The notes under the pieces are model-generated. The model ran no database searches and was not told where the DNA came from. It was given only the letters and a program-made list of their open reading frames with translations. From assembly GCA_900110635.1 (NCBI GenBank), contig FOEK01000006.1:124001-188000 (forward strand): 64,000 nt of DNA. Reading direction: 5' to 3'. Shown here piece after piece: positions 29,021 to 36,977 of the stretch; the stretch's first letter is position 1, and each line of letters begins with the position of its first letter. The position numbers and the translations under genes are program-made. The DNA is from Lachnospiraceae bacterium NE2001. GTDB lineage: Bacteria > Bacillota > Clostridia > Lachnospirales > Lachnospiraceae.

Positions 29021-29878
29021 TTACTCTGTGATGAAGAACATCTCGATCACGCTCTTGATGTCATCGATGTCCCTCTGGATCTTTTCCATTTCATCTGGAT
29101 AAACTGTTTCATTTAACCAGTCCTTCTTATCAAACACATCTTTTTCAGGTTCATTTATACCTATCAGCAGCTTATTGCCGTTAAAATGAATACTGAGCTC
29201 TGGATATTTCCGAAGCATGGTCTCCATATATTCCATATACTGAGGTGTCAGAAGATAGAACACGTCGTGGGGATTGTTTGAATAGATATCAAACTCCTCG
29301 TTGAAGCGAACGCTTTCCATCTCCACCTTCTGATCCTTTTGTGTATTATTTCTTCCACGATAGTGAAAACGCCTTGAATAGATTCTGGTTGAGCTGTATA
29401 GATTTGCCGGGCAGTCAAATGCAAACATCCTCCCTCTAAAATATGTAACCGTGCTGGAGGATTTGCCATTTGAACTATGATACTGAACCGTTACATCTGA
29501 CATCTCAAAGTTAATCCCTTTGTAGGTTGCCCTCAGATAATCCTCAGACTTAAAACGGTTACCCATTTCACAAAGCTGAAAGCTTTTTACTGTTGGCTCA
29601 TCAAAACCCGTCCTCCAGGCATAGAATACATTTTCAAAGTTTGCCCTGAGCGGTTCCTCAGCAAACAACTCTTTGTAAAGCTTCTGATAAGCTTCCTTGG
29701 TTCCTTTAGCGTAGATCACGCCGAAAGCTATCATTCCAATTCCCAGAAAGCCAAAGATCATTTTCGGCCAAAAGATAGGTATAAGGAAAACCAGGACTCC
29801 GAGAACGCCTACTGATATTCCGATTTCCGCTCTTTTTCTGACCGCTTCCAGTCTTTCCATCTTTTCAGAAAGTCCCAT
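29021..29878 (-). CDS. DUF3137 membrane protein
   Basis: About 285 residues. A short N-terminal coiled segment, two adjacent membrane helices (about 20-60) and a large soluble C-terminal domain with the line MSDVTVQYHSSNGKSSSTVTYFRGRMFAFD, as in DUF3137 proteins. Function unknown; it is regularly encoded beside lemA. The ATG at 29878 (MGLSEKMERLE) lies 8 nt after AAGGAGG; the frame extends three codons to a GTG. A good promoter lies 50 nt upstream, so this gene probably heads a DUF3137-lemA transcript. Confidence 0.8.
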   Translation of the reverse strand: MGLSEKMERLEAVRKRAEIGISVGVLGVLVFLIPIFWPKMIFGFLGIGMIAFGVIYAKGTKEAYQKLYKELFAEEPLRANFENVFYAWRTGFDEPTVKSFQLCEMGNRFKSEDYLRATYKGINFEMSDVTVQYHSSNGKSSSTVTYFRGRMFAFDCPANLYSSTRIYSRRFHYRGRNNTQKDQKVEMESVRFNEEFDIYSNNPHDVFYLLTPQYMEYMETMLRKYPELSIHFNGNKLLIGINEPEKDVFDKKDWLNETVYPDEMEKIQRDIDDIKSVIEMFFITE

Positions 29879-29928
29879 TCCTGCCACCTCCTTTCACCGG
29901 GCTCTTCGTACTAGTACACAGTTTCCGT

Positions 29929-29958
29929 ATTATATGTGTACTTTTTACACGAATGCAA
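29929..29958 (-). promoter_or_regulatory. Promoter of the DUF3137-lemA operon
   Basis: Minus-strand -35 TTGCAT (29953-29958), 18-nt spacer and consensus -10 TATAAT (29929-29934), about 50 nt before the DUF3137 start. Confidence 0.65.
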
Positions 29959-30084
29959 ATATGATACTACATTTCATCACAGATGATAATACAAATCGAG
30001 GTGATTTATTAAAATCTATTTTTCCATTCCAGCGAAATATAACGATAGAGCATTTTTCTGTCATAGTAGTATCTTGCTGGCAGC

Positions 30085-31419
30085 TTATCCGAGAGGGAGT
30101 ATAAGGGTTACCTCGGTGGTATCCTCAGATTCCCACGCTTTCATAAAGAGATCGCCACCAAGACTCTCCGCCATCTTCTTAGAGACATAGAGCCCAATGC
30201 CCTGGCCTTCCACATTTCCAGCATTTGAGCCACGCCAGAAACTTTTAAAGACGTAAGCTGTCTCTTCTTCTGAAAGGACATTTCCCTTATTTTTTACTGA
30301 AATGATCACATCCTCATCCTGCCGACCGAGGAATACAGTTATTCCCTGACCCGAACCGTATTTGATAGCATTTTCCATTAGCTGGGAAATGATGGTAAAG
30401 ATTCCGTCCTTGTCGCTGGTAATTAGGGGATTGTTTTCCAATTGTACCGTGAACGGAATATGCAGCAGACTGGTTCTCCCTTCATATTCTTTTCGTACCA
30501 GCTTCGCCAGTTCTTCTAAGTAAAATGGAGCCATTCTCGTCTGGTAATCGATATCAACACGGGAGCTCTTATCCATTATTTCCTTTACAAGAGCTTCAAC
30601 CTTTTCCACATTCTGCCCTATCTTTGCGGCGGACTGGGCATCCCTGGGATTGGGAGCCTTATCCTCGTGATAAATGCCCCGCTCAATAGCTTCAGCGTAT
30701 AGCTTTATGTTGGAAAGTGGTGTCTTGATACCATGAGCTATTGAGATAATAAGTGTCTGCTTTTCTCTCTCCAGCTGACTTAGATTTGTATCCTTATGCT
30801 GAATTTCATCCTTCAGCATATTCATTCCCCAGATGTAATTGCCAAATAGTCTTGACTTTGACTCAGGGATTCCTTCCTGCATCCTTCCCTTCGCCAGCTT
30901 CTCAGGATATTCGGACAGATCATTAAATGGTTTCAGGACCTTGTTATATCCAATTACAAGTATTGCCATAATACCAAAATAAGAGATGATGAGAATCATC
31001 TCAACCATCCCTATAGTAAAGCGCTTATCGCCAGATTCGTATGAATATTTTAAAAATCCAATCAATGTCCCGTCATTGTAAAGCGGTTTTACATACTCAT
31101 TGCTATACTCAATGCTATATACATTTTCAGGTAAAGCTTCATTTGATTCAAAAGCATTAACACTGATAAATGATATTTCAGCTGGAATCACTCTGGCCGG
31201 ATACTCTCCTTCATAATCTGCACCGATATCCACCAAAGATATATTGTCAGGAGAATCATCCGCAAGTTTTTCTTCAATGTCCTGAGTGATGCGATTCATC
31301 ACCACATATCGCATTCCATTTTCAGACTTGTACCTTTGGGATATTAGAAGATACCCTCCAACTGATAAAACAATAAATATTACTGTTACAAGACAGAACG
31401 TTTTTTTAAGCTTATTCAA
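30085..31419 (-). CDS. Sensor histidine kinase (OmpR-system partner)
   Basis: Two membrane helices (about 7-28 and 138-160) flank an extracellular domain of roughly 105 residues. The HisKA phosphoacceptor region reads SIAHGIKTPLSNIKLYAEA; the residue after His is Gly where most kinases have Asp or Glu, which may alter phosphatase or kinase balance. The ATPase domain has NAIKYG and EGQGIGLYVSKKMAESLGG. It starts with TTG at 31419 overlapping the TGA of the response regulator gene, with GGTGGTGAT upstream, so the two are translationally coupled. Signal unknown; neighbours suggest envelope stress or the adjacent C45 lipoprotein and ABC exporter. Confidence 0.9.
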   Translation of the reverse strand: MNKLKKTFCLVTVIFIVLSVGGYLLISQRYKSENGMRYVVMNRITQDIEEKLADDSPDNISLVDIGADYEGEYPARVIPAEISFISVNAFESNEALPENVYSIEYSNEYVKPLYNDGTLIGFLKYSYESGDKRFTIGMVEMILIISYFGIMAILVIGYNKVLKPFNDLSEYPEKLAKGRMQEGIPESKSRLFGNYIWGMNMLKDEIQHKDTNLSQLEREKQTLIISIAHGIKTPLSNIKLYAEAIERGIYHEDKAPNPRDAQSAAKIGQNVEKVEALVKEIMDKSSRVDIDYQTRMAPFYLEELAKLVRKEYEGRTSLLHIPFTVQLENNPLITSDKDGIFTIISQLMENAIKYGSGQGITVFLGRQDEDVIISVKNKGNVLSEEETAYVFKSFWRGSNAGNVEGQGIGLYVSKKMAESLGGDLFMKAWESEDTTEVTLILPLG

Positions 31420-32096
31420 TTATCACCACCAAATATATAGCCTTTTCGCCAAACGGTTTTTATGAGTGTTGGCGAATTAGGATCATCCTCGAGTCTCTCG
31501 CGGAGCCACCTTACATGAACATTCAGCGTCGATGGCTCAACAAAGGCATCTGCCCAGACCGCGTTATATAATTCATCCTTATCCAAAAGTCTGCCTGAGT
31601 TCTCCATCATATATAGGAGCAGGTCATACATTTTACCACGAATATCACACTGCAGTGAGTTTTTATACACTGCCCTCTTGCTTCTATCGATGGTTATATT
31701 ACCAACAGTCAGCTTTTCTTCCTGTGCAGTGATCGTCTCGCTTCGTCGCATAAGTGCTCTGATCTTCGCCGTGAGGATCGGAATCGAAAGCGGTTTTTCC
31801 ACATAATCATCCGCTCCCAGCTTGTAGCCCAGAAGCTTACTCTCTTCATCGTCTCTGGCGCTCATCATAATAACTGGGATATTGCCCTGTTCCCTTATCA
31901 CCTTGCAAGCCGCAAATCCATCGATACCAGGAAGCATGATATCCAACAGCACAAGCCGCGGCACTTCCTTCTCAAGGCTGGCTATCCCCTCCTCGGCAGA
32001 ACCTGCCGCTTGAATCGAAAAACCCTCCGCCTCCATAAAGTCCGAAACAAGCTTGCGAAGCTCCTCATCATCCTCAATTATCAAAACATCTATCAT
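31416..32096 (-). CDS. OmpR/PhoB-family response regulator
   Basis: The N-terminal receiver domain has IIEDDEEL, phosphoacceptor Asp in LVLLDIMLPGIDG and Lys in DDYVEKPLS; the C-terminal winged-helix DNA-binding domain ends NVHVRWLRERLEDDPNSP and KTVWRKGYIF. The 226-residue length is standard. It overlaps the kinase gene by 4 nt. Start ATG 32096 with GAAGGAAG; the stem-loop at 32124 lies just upstream in the leader. Confidence 0.93.
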   Translation of the reverse strand: MIDVLIIEDDEELRKLVSDFMEAEGFSIQAAGSAEEGIASLEKEVPRLVLLDIMLPGIDGFAACKVIREQGNIPVIMMSARDDEESKLLGYKLGADDYVEKPLSIPILTAKIRALMRRSETITAQEEKLTVGNITIDRSKRAVYKNSLQCDIRGKMYDLLLYMMENSGRLLDKDELYNAVWADAFVEPSTLNVHVRWLRERLEDDPNSPTLIKTVWRKGYIFGGDN

Positions 32097-32123
32097 AGGT
32101 CTGACTTCCTTCGCTCACGCTCA

Positions 32124-32167
32124 GGCGCTAAAAACGTGTCTGCCACTGGCAGACAACGCGCCTTTTT
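32124..32167. repeat. Stem-loop related to the inner hairpin of the 107-nt repeat
   Basis: GGCGC at 32124-32128 pairs with GCGCC at 32158-32162, enclosing GTCTGCC-ACT-GGCAGAC, followed on the plus strand by TTTTT. The layout (outer GC clamp, spacer with CTAA, inner 7-bp stem, 3-nt loop ACY) copies the nested hairpin at 3770-3801 and 11528-11559, but with different paired bases. It sits between the C45 lipoprotein gene and the response regulator. Confidence 0.6.
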
Positions 32168-32173
32168 GCACAT

Positions 32174-33634
32174 TTACTGGGTTATTCGGACGAAGGATGG
32201 ATGGTCCTCTACGCCTTCTGTCCCAGTAAATACTACATCTATGTTACCTGTACTATAATCATAAATAATTGTCTGAAATACGTTCTCTGAATGAATCTTC
32301 TGAAATCGGCTCATGTGCTCCGTCGACTCACGGGTTACTATTCCCTTCACATCAGCCACAGAAAGTTTCTCCTTCTCCCCAACCCAGGTATTAAACTTTG
32401 TAAAGCGAACAAAGTTATTACCAACGGACGTAAGATTATCTATATTATCCTTTGTCACAAAGGTATTAACTACACAAAGGCTGTCTGGGTTATCCCAGGT
32501 AATGCCGTCCATCAGTGGAGTATCAGCATCTCTAAGAATTGAAAAGCCCATATCGTCTTCATCTATTTCACCTGTCGCTGCATACTTTTCCAACACCTTA
32601 TCCGGATCGTCCACCCAGTCCTCAGCCACAAAAGCATCCGACTTATCAGTGATTATAATATTATGGGAGTAGGTGAAATCCTTACTTTCATCAACCATAT
32701 ATTCGCCAACTGAACGTGCGTCCGACATATGCTCTACCGCATATCTCAGTTCATAAGTATAACACTTTTTACCCTCAGAATAATAGTCAAATCCTGTTCC
32801 AGCGTCCAATATTCCAGCCATAACTCCATCATCATTTATCGTAGTCAAAACGTCCAGCATACCAAGAACTGAAAATGTCACATAACTGTTCCTATCTTCT
32901 GGCATCTTAAAATGTGTCACTGCGTGCGCGAGACACATTTGATTTTTACTACCCATGGACCACTCAAGTGTTCTGCTGGTAATCCTCTCTCCCGTCTCTG
33001 TCTTCTCTCCCCAGACAGAAAGCGCATTGCAGCTGGTTCCTCTCAAGGTGTCAGGCACAATACTAACAAGCAGAGCCTCCTCATAGCTTACCTTTTCATT
33101 TTCTGTAAAACCTGTTTCCCCCTGGGATAAAGCTTCAGCGAACGCGCACAGCTCCACCCTATATTCATCAGGAAGATTAACTAATAGATCATCTATTCTA
33201 TCCTGAACTGGAGAATAATCACCATTTAAGCTTGGAAATGCCATATTGATATTTTCATATAAATAAGGCTCCATTATCTCTCCAAACTTAAAATCCATTT
33301 CGAGAATTGTCTGGGCATAGGCACGACCTACAGCTTCGTAATCTCCCTTCGTATAATCCAGATATACCTCGTAATACGAAGGCTTCTTCTCGATAGTGCA
33401 CAGTCCATCCTCCGAGGAATAGGTATGAATAAACTCCTCAGTCGCTGCCTCCTCGCCCTCGTAGCTTTCATCACACAGAGTCGTGCCAACAGGTTCTATA
33501 CTACTCTCGGCAGAAACATCCGGCGTAAAGCCATCATAGGTTGCCGTGTTTGTACCACAACCAGAGAGTCCCAAAAGCAAACAAGCACCTGACAACAAAC
33601 TAATTATTCTATTTATCCTTATATTATATTTCAT
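32174..33634 (-). CDS. C45-family (acyl-transferase/peptidase-like, NTN-hydrolase) lipoprotein
   Basis: Lipoprotein signal with lipobox LSGC (Cys26), so it is anchored outside the membrane. Residues 200-230 carry the C45-family signature TSCNALSVWGEKTETGERI followed by SRTLEW, where C202 would be the N-terminal nucleophile released by self-cleavage, as in penicillin acyltransferase-like enzymes. ITDKSDAFVAE and a SLCVVNTF stretch agree with the fold. The family hydrolyses amide bonds; the substrate here is unknown. It lies between a two-component system and an ABC exporter module, so it may process a peptide or lipid signal or inactivate an antibiotic. The 486-residue length includes a pro-segment of about 175 residues. 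Confidence 0.75.
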   Translation of the reverse strand: MKYNIRINRIISLLSGACLLLGLSGCGTNTATYDGFTPDVSAESSIEPVGTTLCDESYEGEEAATEEFIHTYSSEDGLCTIEKKPSYYEVYLDYTKGDYEAVGRAYAQTILEMDFKFGEIMEPYLYENINMAFPSLNGDYSPVQDRIDDLLVNLPDEYRVELCAFAEALSQGETGFTENEKVSYEEALLVSIVPDTLRGTSCNALSVWGEKTETGERITSRTLEWSMGSKNQMCLAHAVTHFKMPEDRNSYVTFSVLGMLDVLTTINDDGVMAGILDAGTGFDYYSEGKKCYTYELRYAVEHMSDARSVGEYMVDESKDFTYSHNIIITDKSDAFVAEDWVDDPDKVLEKYAATGEIDEDDMGFSILRDADTPLMDGITWDNPDSLCVVNTFVTKDNIDNLTSVGNNFVRFTKFNTWVGEKEKLSVADVKGIVTRESTEHMSRFQKIHSENVFQTIIYDYSTGNIDVVFTGTEGVEDHPSFVRITQ

Positions 33635-33660
33635 TCCTATATCTCTTCTTTATTCATCCA

Positions 33661-33695
33661 TAATGTGCAATGGGGTCTGTCCCCATTGCACATTA
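33661..33695. repeat. Palindromic repeat, GGGG-TCCCC family, copy 2
   Basis: Perfect 15-bp inverted repeat (33661-33675 and 33681-33695) with the 5-nt loop TCTGT. The outermost TAA on the minus strand is the stop codon of the ABC ATPase gene, so the repeat begins exactly at the gene end. No T-run follows. Confidence 0.85.
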
Positions 33696-34454
33696 ATAGC
33701 CTTGTTCCATGAGCCATTTGTTGATGGTTCGTTCACGCTGTGTCAGGTCTGCCTCATCCACAAGTTTTCCCAGTGCAATCTCACCTTCCAGATGGCCATC
33801 CATCAGGTATATTACCCGGTCGCTGGCAGCGGCCACCCGTGCACTATGAGTTACCATCATTATAGCTGTTCCGTCTTTATTAACATTTACCAGTTCATTT
33901 ATAACGGCGCTGGCTGACTTGGAGTTCAGGGCTCCCGTGGGCTCGTCTGCAAAGAGTACCTTGGGATGATTGATAAGAGCCCGGCATAGGCAGGCACGCT
34001 GAAGCTGTCCGCCTGACACCTCGGTAATTGCATTGTCGGCAATCTCCATGATTCCCAGGCGCCTCATTAGCATTTCAGCTTCCTCACGAATCTCGGCTCT
34101 GTTTTTAAGCCCTGCGTGAAAGCCAGGAAGTAAAATGTTATCCAGAATGCAAAGCTTATGAACCATATACATCTGCTGGAAGATGAATCCCATGCTCACC
34201 AGCCGTTCCCTCGCCATCTCTTTATCCTTCATATCAGCGTATTTTTTCCCCAGAAATGTTATATCTCCTGAGGTTGCCTTATCCATACCACTCACCGTAT
34301 AGAGCATGGTGGACTTTCCACTTCCAGAAGGCCCCATAATGGTTACAAACTCGCCTTCCGCTAAAGCAAAATCAATATTGCGCAGCACATTATTGCTATA
34401 TTTATTCACTATATAGGTCTTGCAAAGACCCTTAACATCAATCACATTTTCCAT
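33693..34454 (-). CDS. ABC transporter ATP-binding protein (MacB/LolD type)
   Basis: Nucleotide-binding subunit paired with the FtsX-type permease encoded 5 nt upstream. Walker A GPSGSGKST, signature VSGGQLQRA, Walker B VLFADEPTGAL and the H-loop MVTHSARVA are all intact. The 253-residue size and the 'DEPTGALNSK' line place it with mechanotransmission or lipoprotein/peptide-handling transporters rather than importers. Its stop codon is the first base triplet of a palindromic repeat. Confidence 0.94.
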   Translation of the reverse strand: MENVIDVKGLCKTYIVNKYSNNVLRNIDFALAEGEFVTIMGPSGSGKSTMLYTVSGMDKATSGDITFLGKKYADMKDKEMARERLVSMGFIFQQMYMVHKLCILDNILLPGFHAGLKNRAEIREEAEMLMRRLGIMEIADNAITEVSGGQLQRACLCRALINHPKVLFADEPTGALNSKSASAVINELVNVNKDGTAIMMVTHSARVAAASDRVIYLMDGHLEGEIALGKLVDEADLTQRERTINKWLMEQGY

Positions 34455-34459
34455 AATAT

Positions 34460-36874
34460 TTATTCCTCACGGATGTTCCAGATATTTATTGTTTTGATTC
34501 GACGGAGACAGAGACGGAACATTACGATTACTACGCCGAAGATAATTCCTGGTATTAACAAAAGTTTATCCAGCATATTGGGCACAAATCTGAAGCCTGT
34601 GATGCTAAATGTCTCGAATACCTTTTCTGCAAAGAGATTACCTGCCGTCACCTCAACAATGTTCGCCAAAATATATGCAATGATAAGAATAATTCCCATT
34701 CGGATCATATGCCACTTTCTTATATCCTTCAGTGAAAACCCTACACATTTCAGCATTGCCACCTGCGGAGTTTCAAACTCCAGATCTACAGTCGTATAAA
34801 GAAGTGTATTGAGAGATAGGATAAACGCCACCATTATTCCGAGTACTATCTTAAGCGCCTGTATAGGTCTCAGGATATATGCGAAATTACTTTCACGAAC
34901 CTCTTTATACGTTCTAATATGCTCGTCACCAAAGTATTCCTTAAGTTTTTTTATATATTCCTTATGTTCTCTCTTCGGAGCATCTATCCAGGTATCAGTA
35001 ACAAAGTAATTATCCTCCACCGCACCTGTGTATTCTTCTCCCAGGATAACTGTAGGGTTCCCTTCCTCCATAATGTCATAAAAACCAGTTATTATAAAAT
35101 CTTTAGTTACTTCATGATAACCGATATGATCATCATCATATTCGTTAAACTTAAGAGTCATTTTGTCGCCAATCTTCATTCCCTCTTTCTTTGCGGTAAA
35201 GTAACTCATGATCAGCTCATTTTCACGGATTGGAAGCTTGCCGCCTTTTCGTAGAGGGTATCTCTCGTTATTTGTATCACCGAAAAGAATCCTGATTGAT
35301 AGATCATCACGTCCTTCTCTAAGCGCCTCGCCATTTGTGCTGCACACATATCTATATTTTACAGGAACTCCGATATCATTTGACTCCTTAACAATAATAT
35401 CCATGGCACCTATATAATTGCCGCCCTTCTGATAGTAATAATTAGCCATATCACCATATACTCTATAGGTAAAATCCATCCTGACCTGAAGGAAGTTCTT
35501 TATATATTCGTGGCTAAAAAGTGTGCTTTGAAGATCAAATACCACCATTATTACCACCATGGCCATCATATAGGTGATGATCAAAAACACATACTTTCCA
35601 AAGCTATTCACTATATTTCCAACCGCAAGGAAGGAGGGGACCTTCAGCTTCTTTGAGTCATATAGATTCATCAGACTAAGCCTGCCAAATCGTTCTCCTT
35701 CACCACTTCCGTGAATAGTTTCAATAACCGAAATCCTACTGATACGTCTCATCATTATCACAGAGAATATAAGTATGACTGCAACTATCATAACTGAAAC
35801 AAGAACGGCTATTGTATATACCCTGGTGTGACTGGTCTGGATCATATTCTTACAGAACTGTCTGATTACGATTCGTGAGATAGCAGAACCAGCTGTAATT
35901 CCAGCTATTCCACCTATGATTGAAAATGTGAGATAGGTTGCTGCAAACATCCAGCGATACCTCATAGAGTCTACGCCGATGGCACGCATCATTCCCAGTT
36001 CTTTTTCCTCCTGCTTTATGGCAGCTATCATCATAAATCGTACAGTTATCAGCATTATGAAAATGATCACAACACTTAGTACAACCAGAAAGTAAGATAT
36101 AGCAACCACTATGGTATAATTCATGTCAATTTCCGGAGTATATTCCCAGGTAGAAAGCCCCATAACCAGATCAGCATCTGTAAGCTCTTTCTCCAGCTTT
36201 CCAGAATATGTAATACTCTTCGCATCCAGCAAAAGCTTATAAAGTCTAAATGGCATTTCACCCTTAAGCTTTTCAAAATCAGCATCTGAAATAACCAGTT
36301 CTTCGCAATTAGCAATGCTTGGATTCTTATAGATTTCTGAAACTGTAAATTCATATATATCACCAAGCTGTGTAGAAACTCTTATCTTGTCTCCCCTCTT
36401 CACTCCAGCAAGATCTGCTATATCCAGAGTTATAGCCACCTCTCCAGTATTTACTGAAAAAGGTTCGTCTTTATCATTAAAAAGAAGATTATAATTCTTG
36501 GACTGAGTAGTAAGATGAAATATATCGTGTTCCGGAAAACTATCATCTGAAGTATATATTCCATTTATGCACACCTCAGAATCTGAAAGCTGAACATATT
36601 CCTTAATCTCTCCCCCGCGGAGCATATCATTGAAATCTATCCATTCTTTCAGTTTATCGCCCTTTTCTTCAAAGTCTCCCATTCCAACAATACAGTTCAT
36701 TGTAATATTGGCAACATTGGTTACCTTATCCGTAGTCTTCCTTCCTGTCAGCTCCATATACATAAGATTTGTCGCCACGACCGTAATAACAGTTGAACAG
36801 ACGATGAAGATAAAAAGTATGATATTCAGACCCTTATGTGCTTTCAGGTCATTTTTCAACATAGTAAAAAACAT
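34460..36874 (-). CDS. FtsX-type ABC permease, large
   Basis: An 804-residue membrane protein with an N-terminal helix (about 18-38), a large extracellular domain, then three helices (about 250-370), a second central helix and large extracellular domain, and a final three-helix bundle near the C terminus. The layout of two FtsX units (VRFMMIAAIKQEEKELGMMRAIG and FETPQVAMLKCVGFSLKDIRKW) is typical for the 800-residue Gram-positive family. It is translated just before its ATPase. Start ATG 36874 with CGAGG upstream. Substrate unknown; likely antimicrobial peptides or lipoprotein handling. Confidence 0.9.
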   Translation of the reverse strand: MFFTMLKNDLKAHKGLNIILFIFIVCSTVITVVATNLMYMELTGRKTTDKVTNVANITMNCIVGMGDFEEKGDKLKEWIDFNDMLRGGEIKEYVQLSDSEVCINGIYTSDDSFPEHDIFHLTTQSKNYNLLFNDKDEPFSVNTGEVAITLDIADLAGVKRGDKIRVSTQLGDIYEFTVSEIYKNPSIANCEELVISDADFEKLKGEMPFRLYKLLLDAKSITYSGKLEKELTDADLVMGLSTWEYTPEIDMNYTIVVAISYFLVVLSVVIIFIMLITVRFMMIAAIKQEEKELGMMRAIGVDSMRYRWMFAATYLTFSIIGGIAGITAGSAISRIVIRQFCKNMIQTSHTRVYTIAVLVSVMIVAVILIFSVIMMRRISRISVIETIHGSGEGERFGRLSLMNLYDSKKLKVPSFLAVGNIVNSFGKYVFLIITYMMAMVVIMVVFDLQSTLFSHEYIKNFLQVRMDFTYRVYGDMANYYYQKGGNYIGAMDIIVKESNDIGVPVKYRYVCSTNGEALREGRDDLSIRILFGDTNNERYPLRKGGKLPIRENELIMSYFTAKKEGMKIGDKMTLKFNEYDDDHIGYHEVTKDFIITGFYDIMEEGNPTVILGEEYTGAVEDNYFVTDTWIDAPKREHKEYIKKLKEYFGDEHIRTYKEVRESNFAYILRPIQALKIVLGIMVAFILSLNTLLYTTVDLEFETPQVAMLKCVGFSLKDIRKWHMIRMGIILIIAYILANIVEVTAGNLFAEKVFETFSITGFRFVPNMLDKLLLIPGIIFGVVIVMFRLCLRRIKTINIWNIREE

Positions 36875-36949
36875 GCTACAACCTCGGCTTTAATTATGAC
36901 GAGATTGTAGCACGTTCACTTTTTCAAATCTTTAAGAAACTCTTAAAAT

Positions 36950-36976
36950 GTGCAGTGGGGTCTGTCCCCGCTGCAC
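36950..36976. repeat. Palindromic repeat, GGGG-TCCCC family, copy 3
   Basis: Arms GTGCAGTGGGG (36950-36960) and CCCCGCTGCAC (36966-36976) around the loop TCTGT, with one G-T wobble. It begins 1 nt after the stop codon of the upstream FtsX gene and separates the two ABC modules. Confidence 0.8.
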
Positions 36977-36977
36977 C

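Noticed and set aside
32124-32167. Stem-loop with T-run read as a plus-strand terminator
   Set aside because: Both flanking genes are on the minus strand and no plus-strand transcript is expected; it fits better as a relative of the dispersed hairpin.
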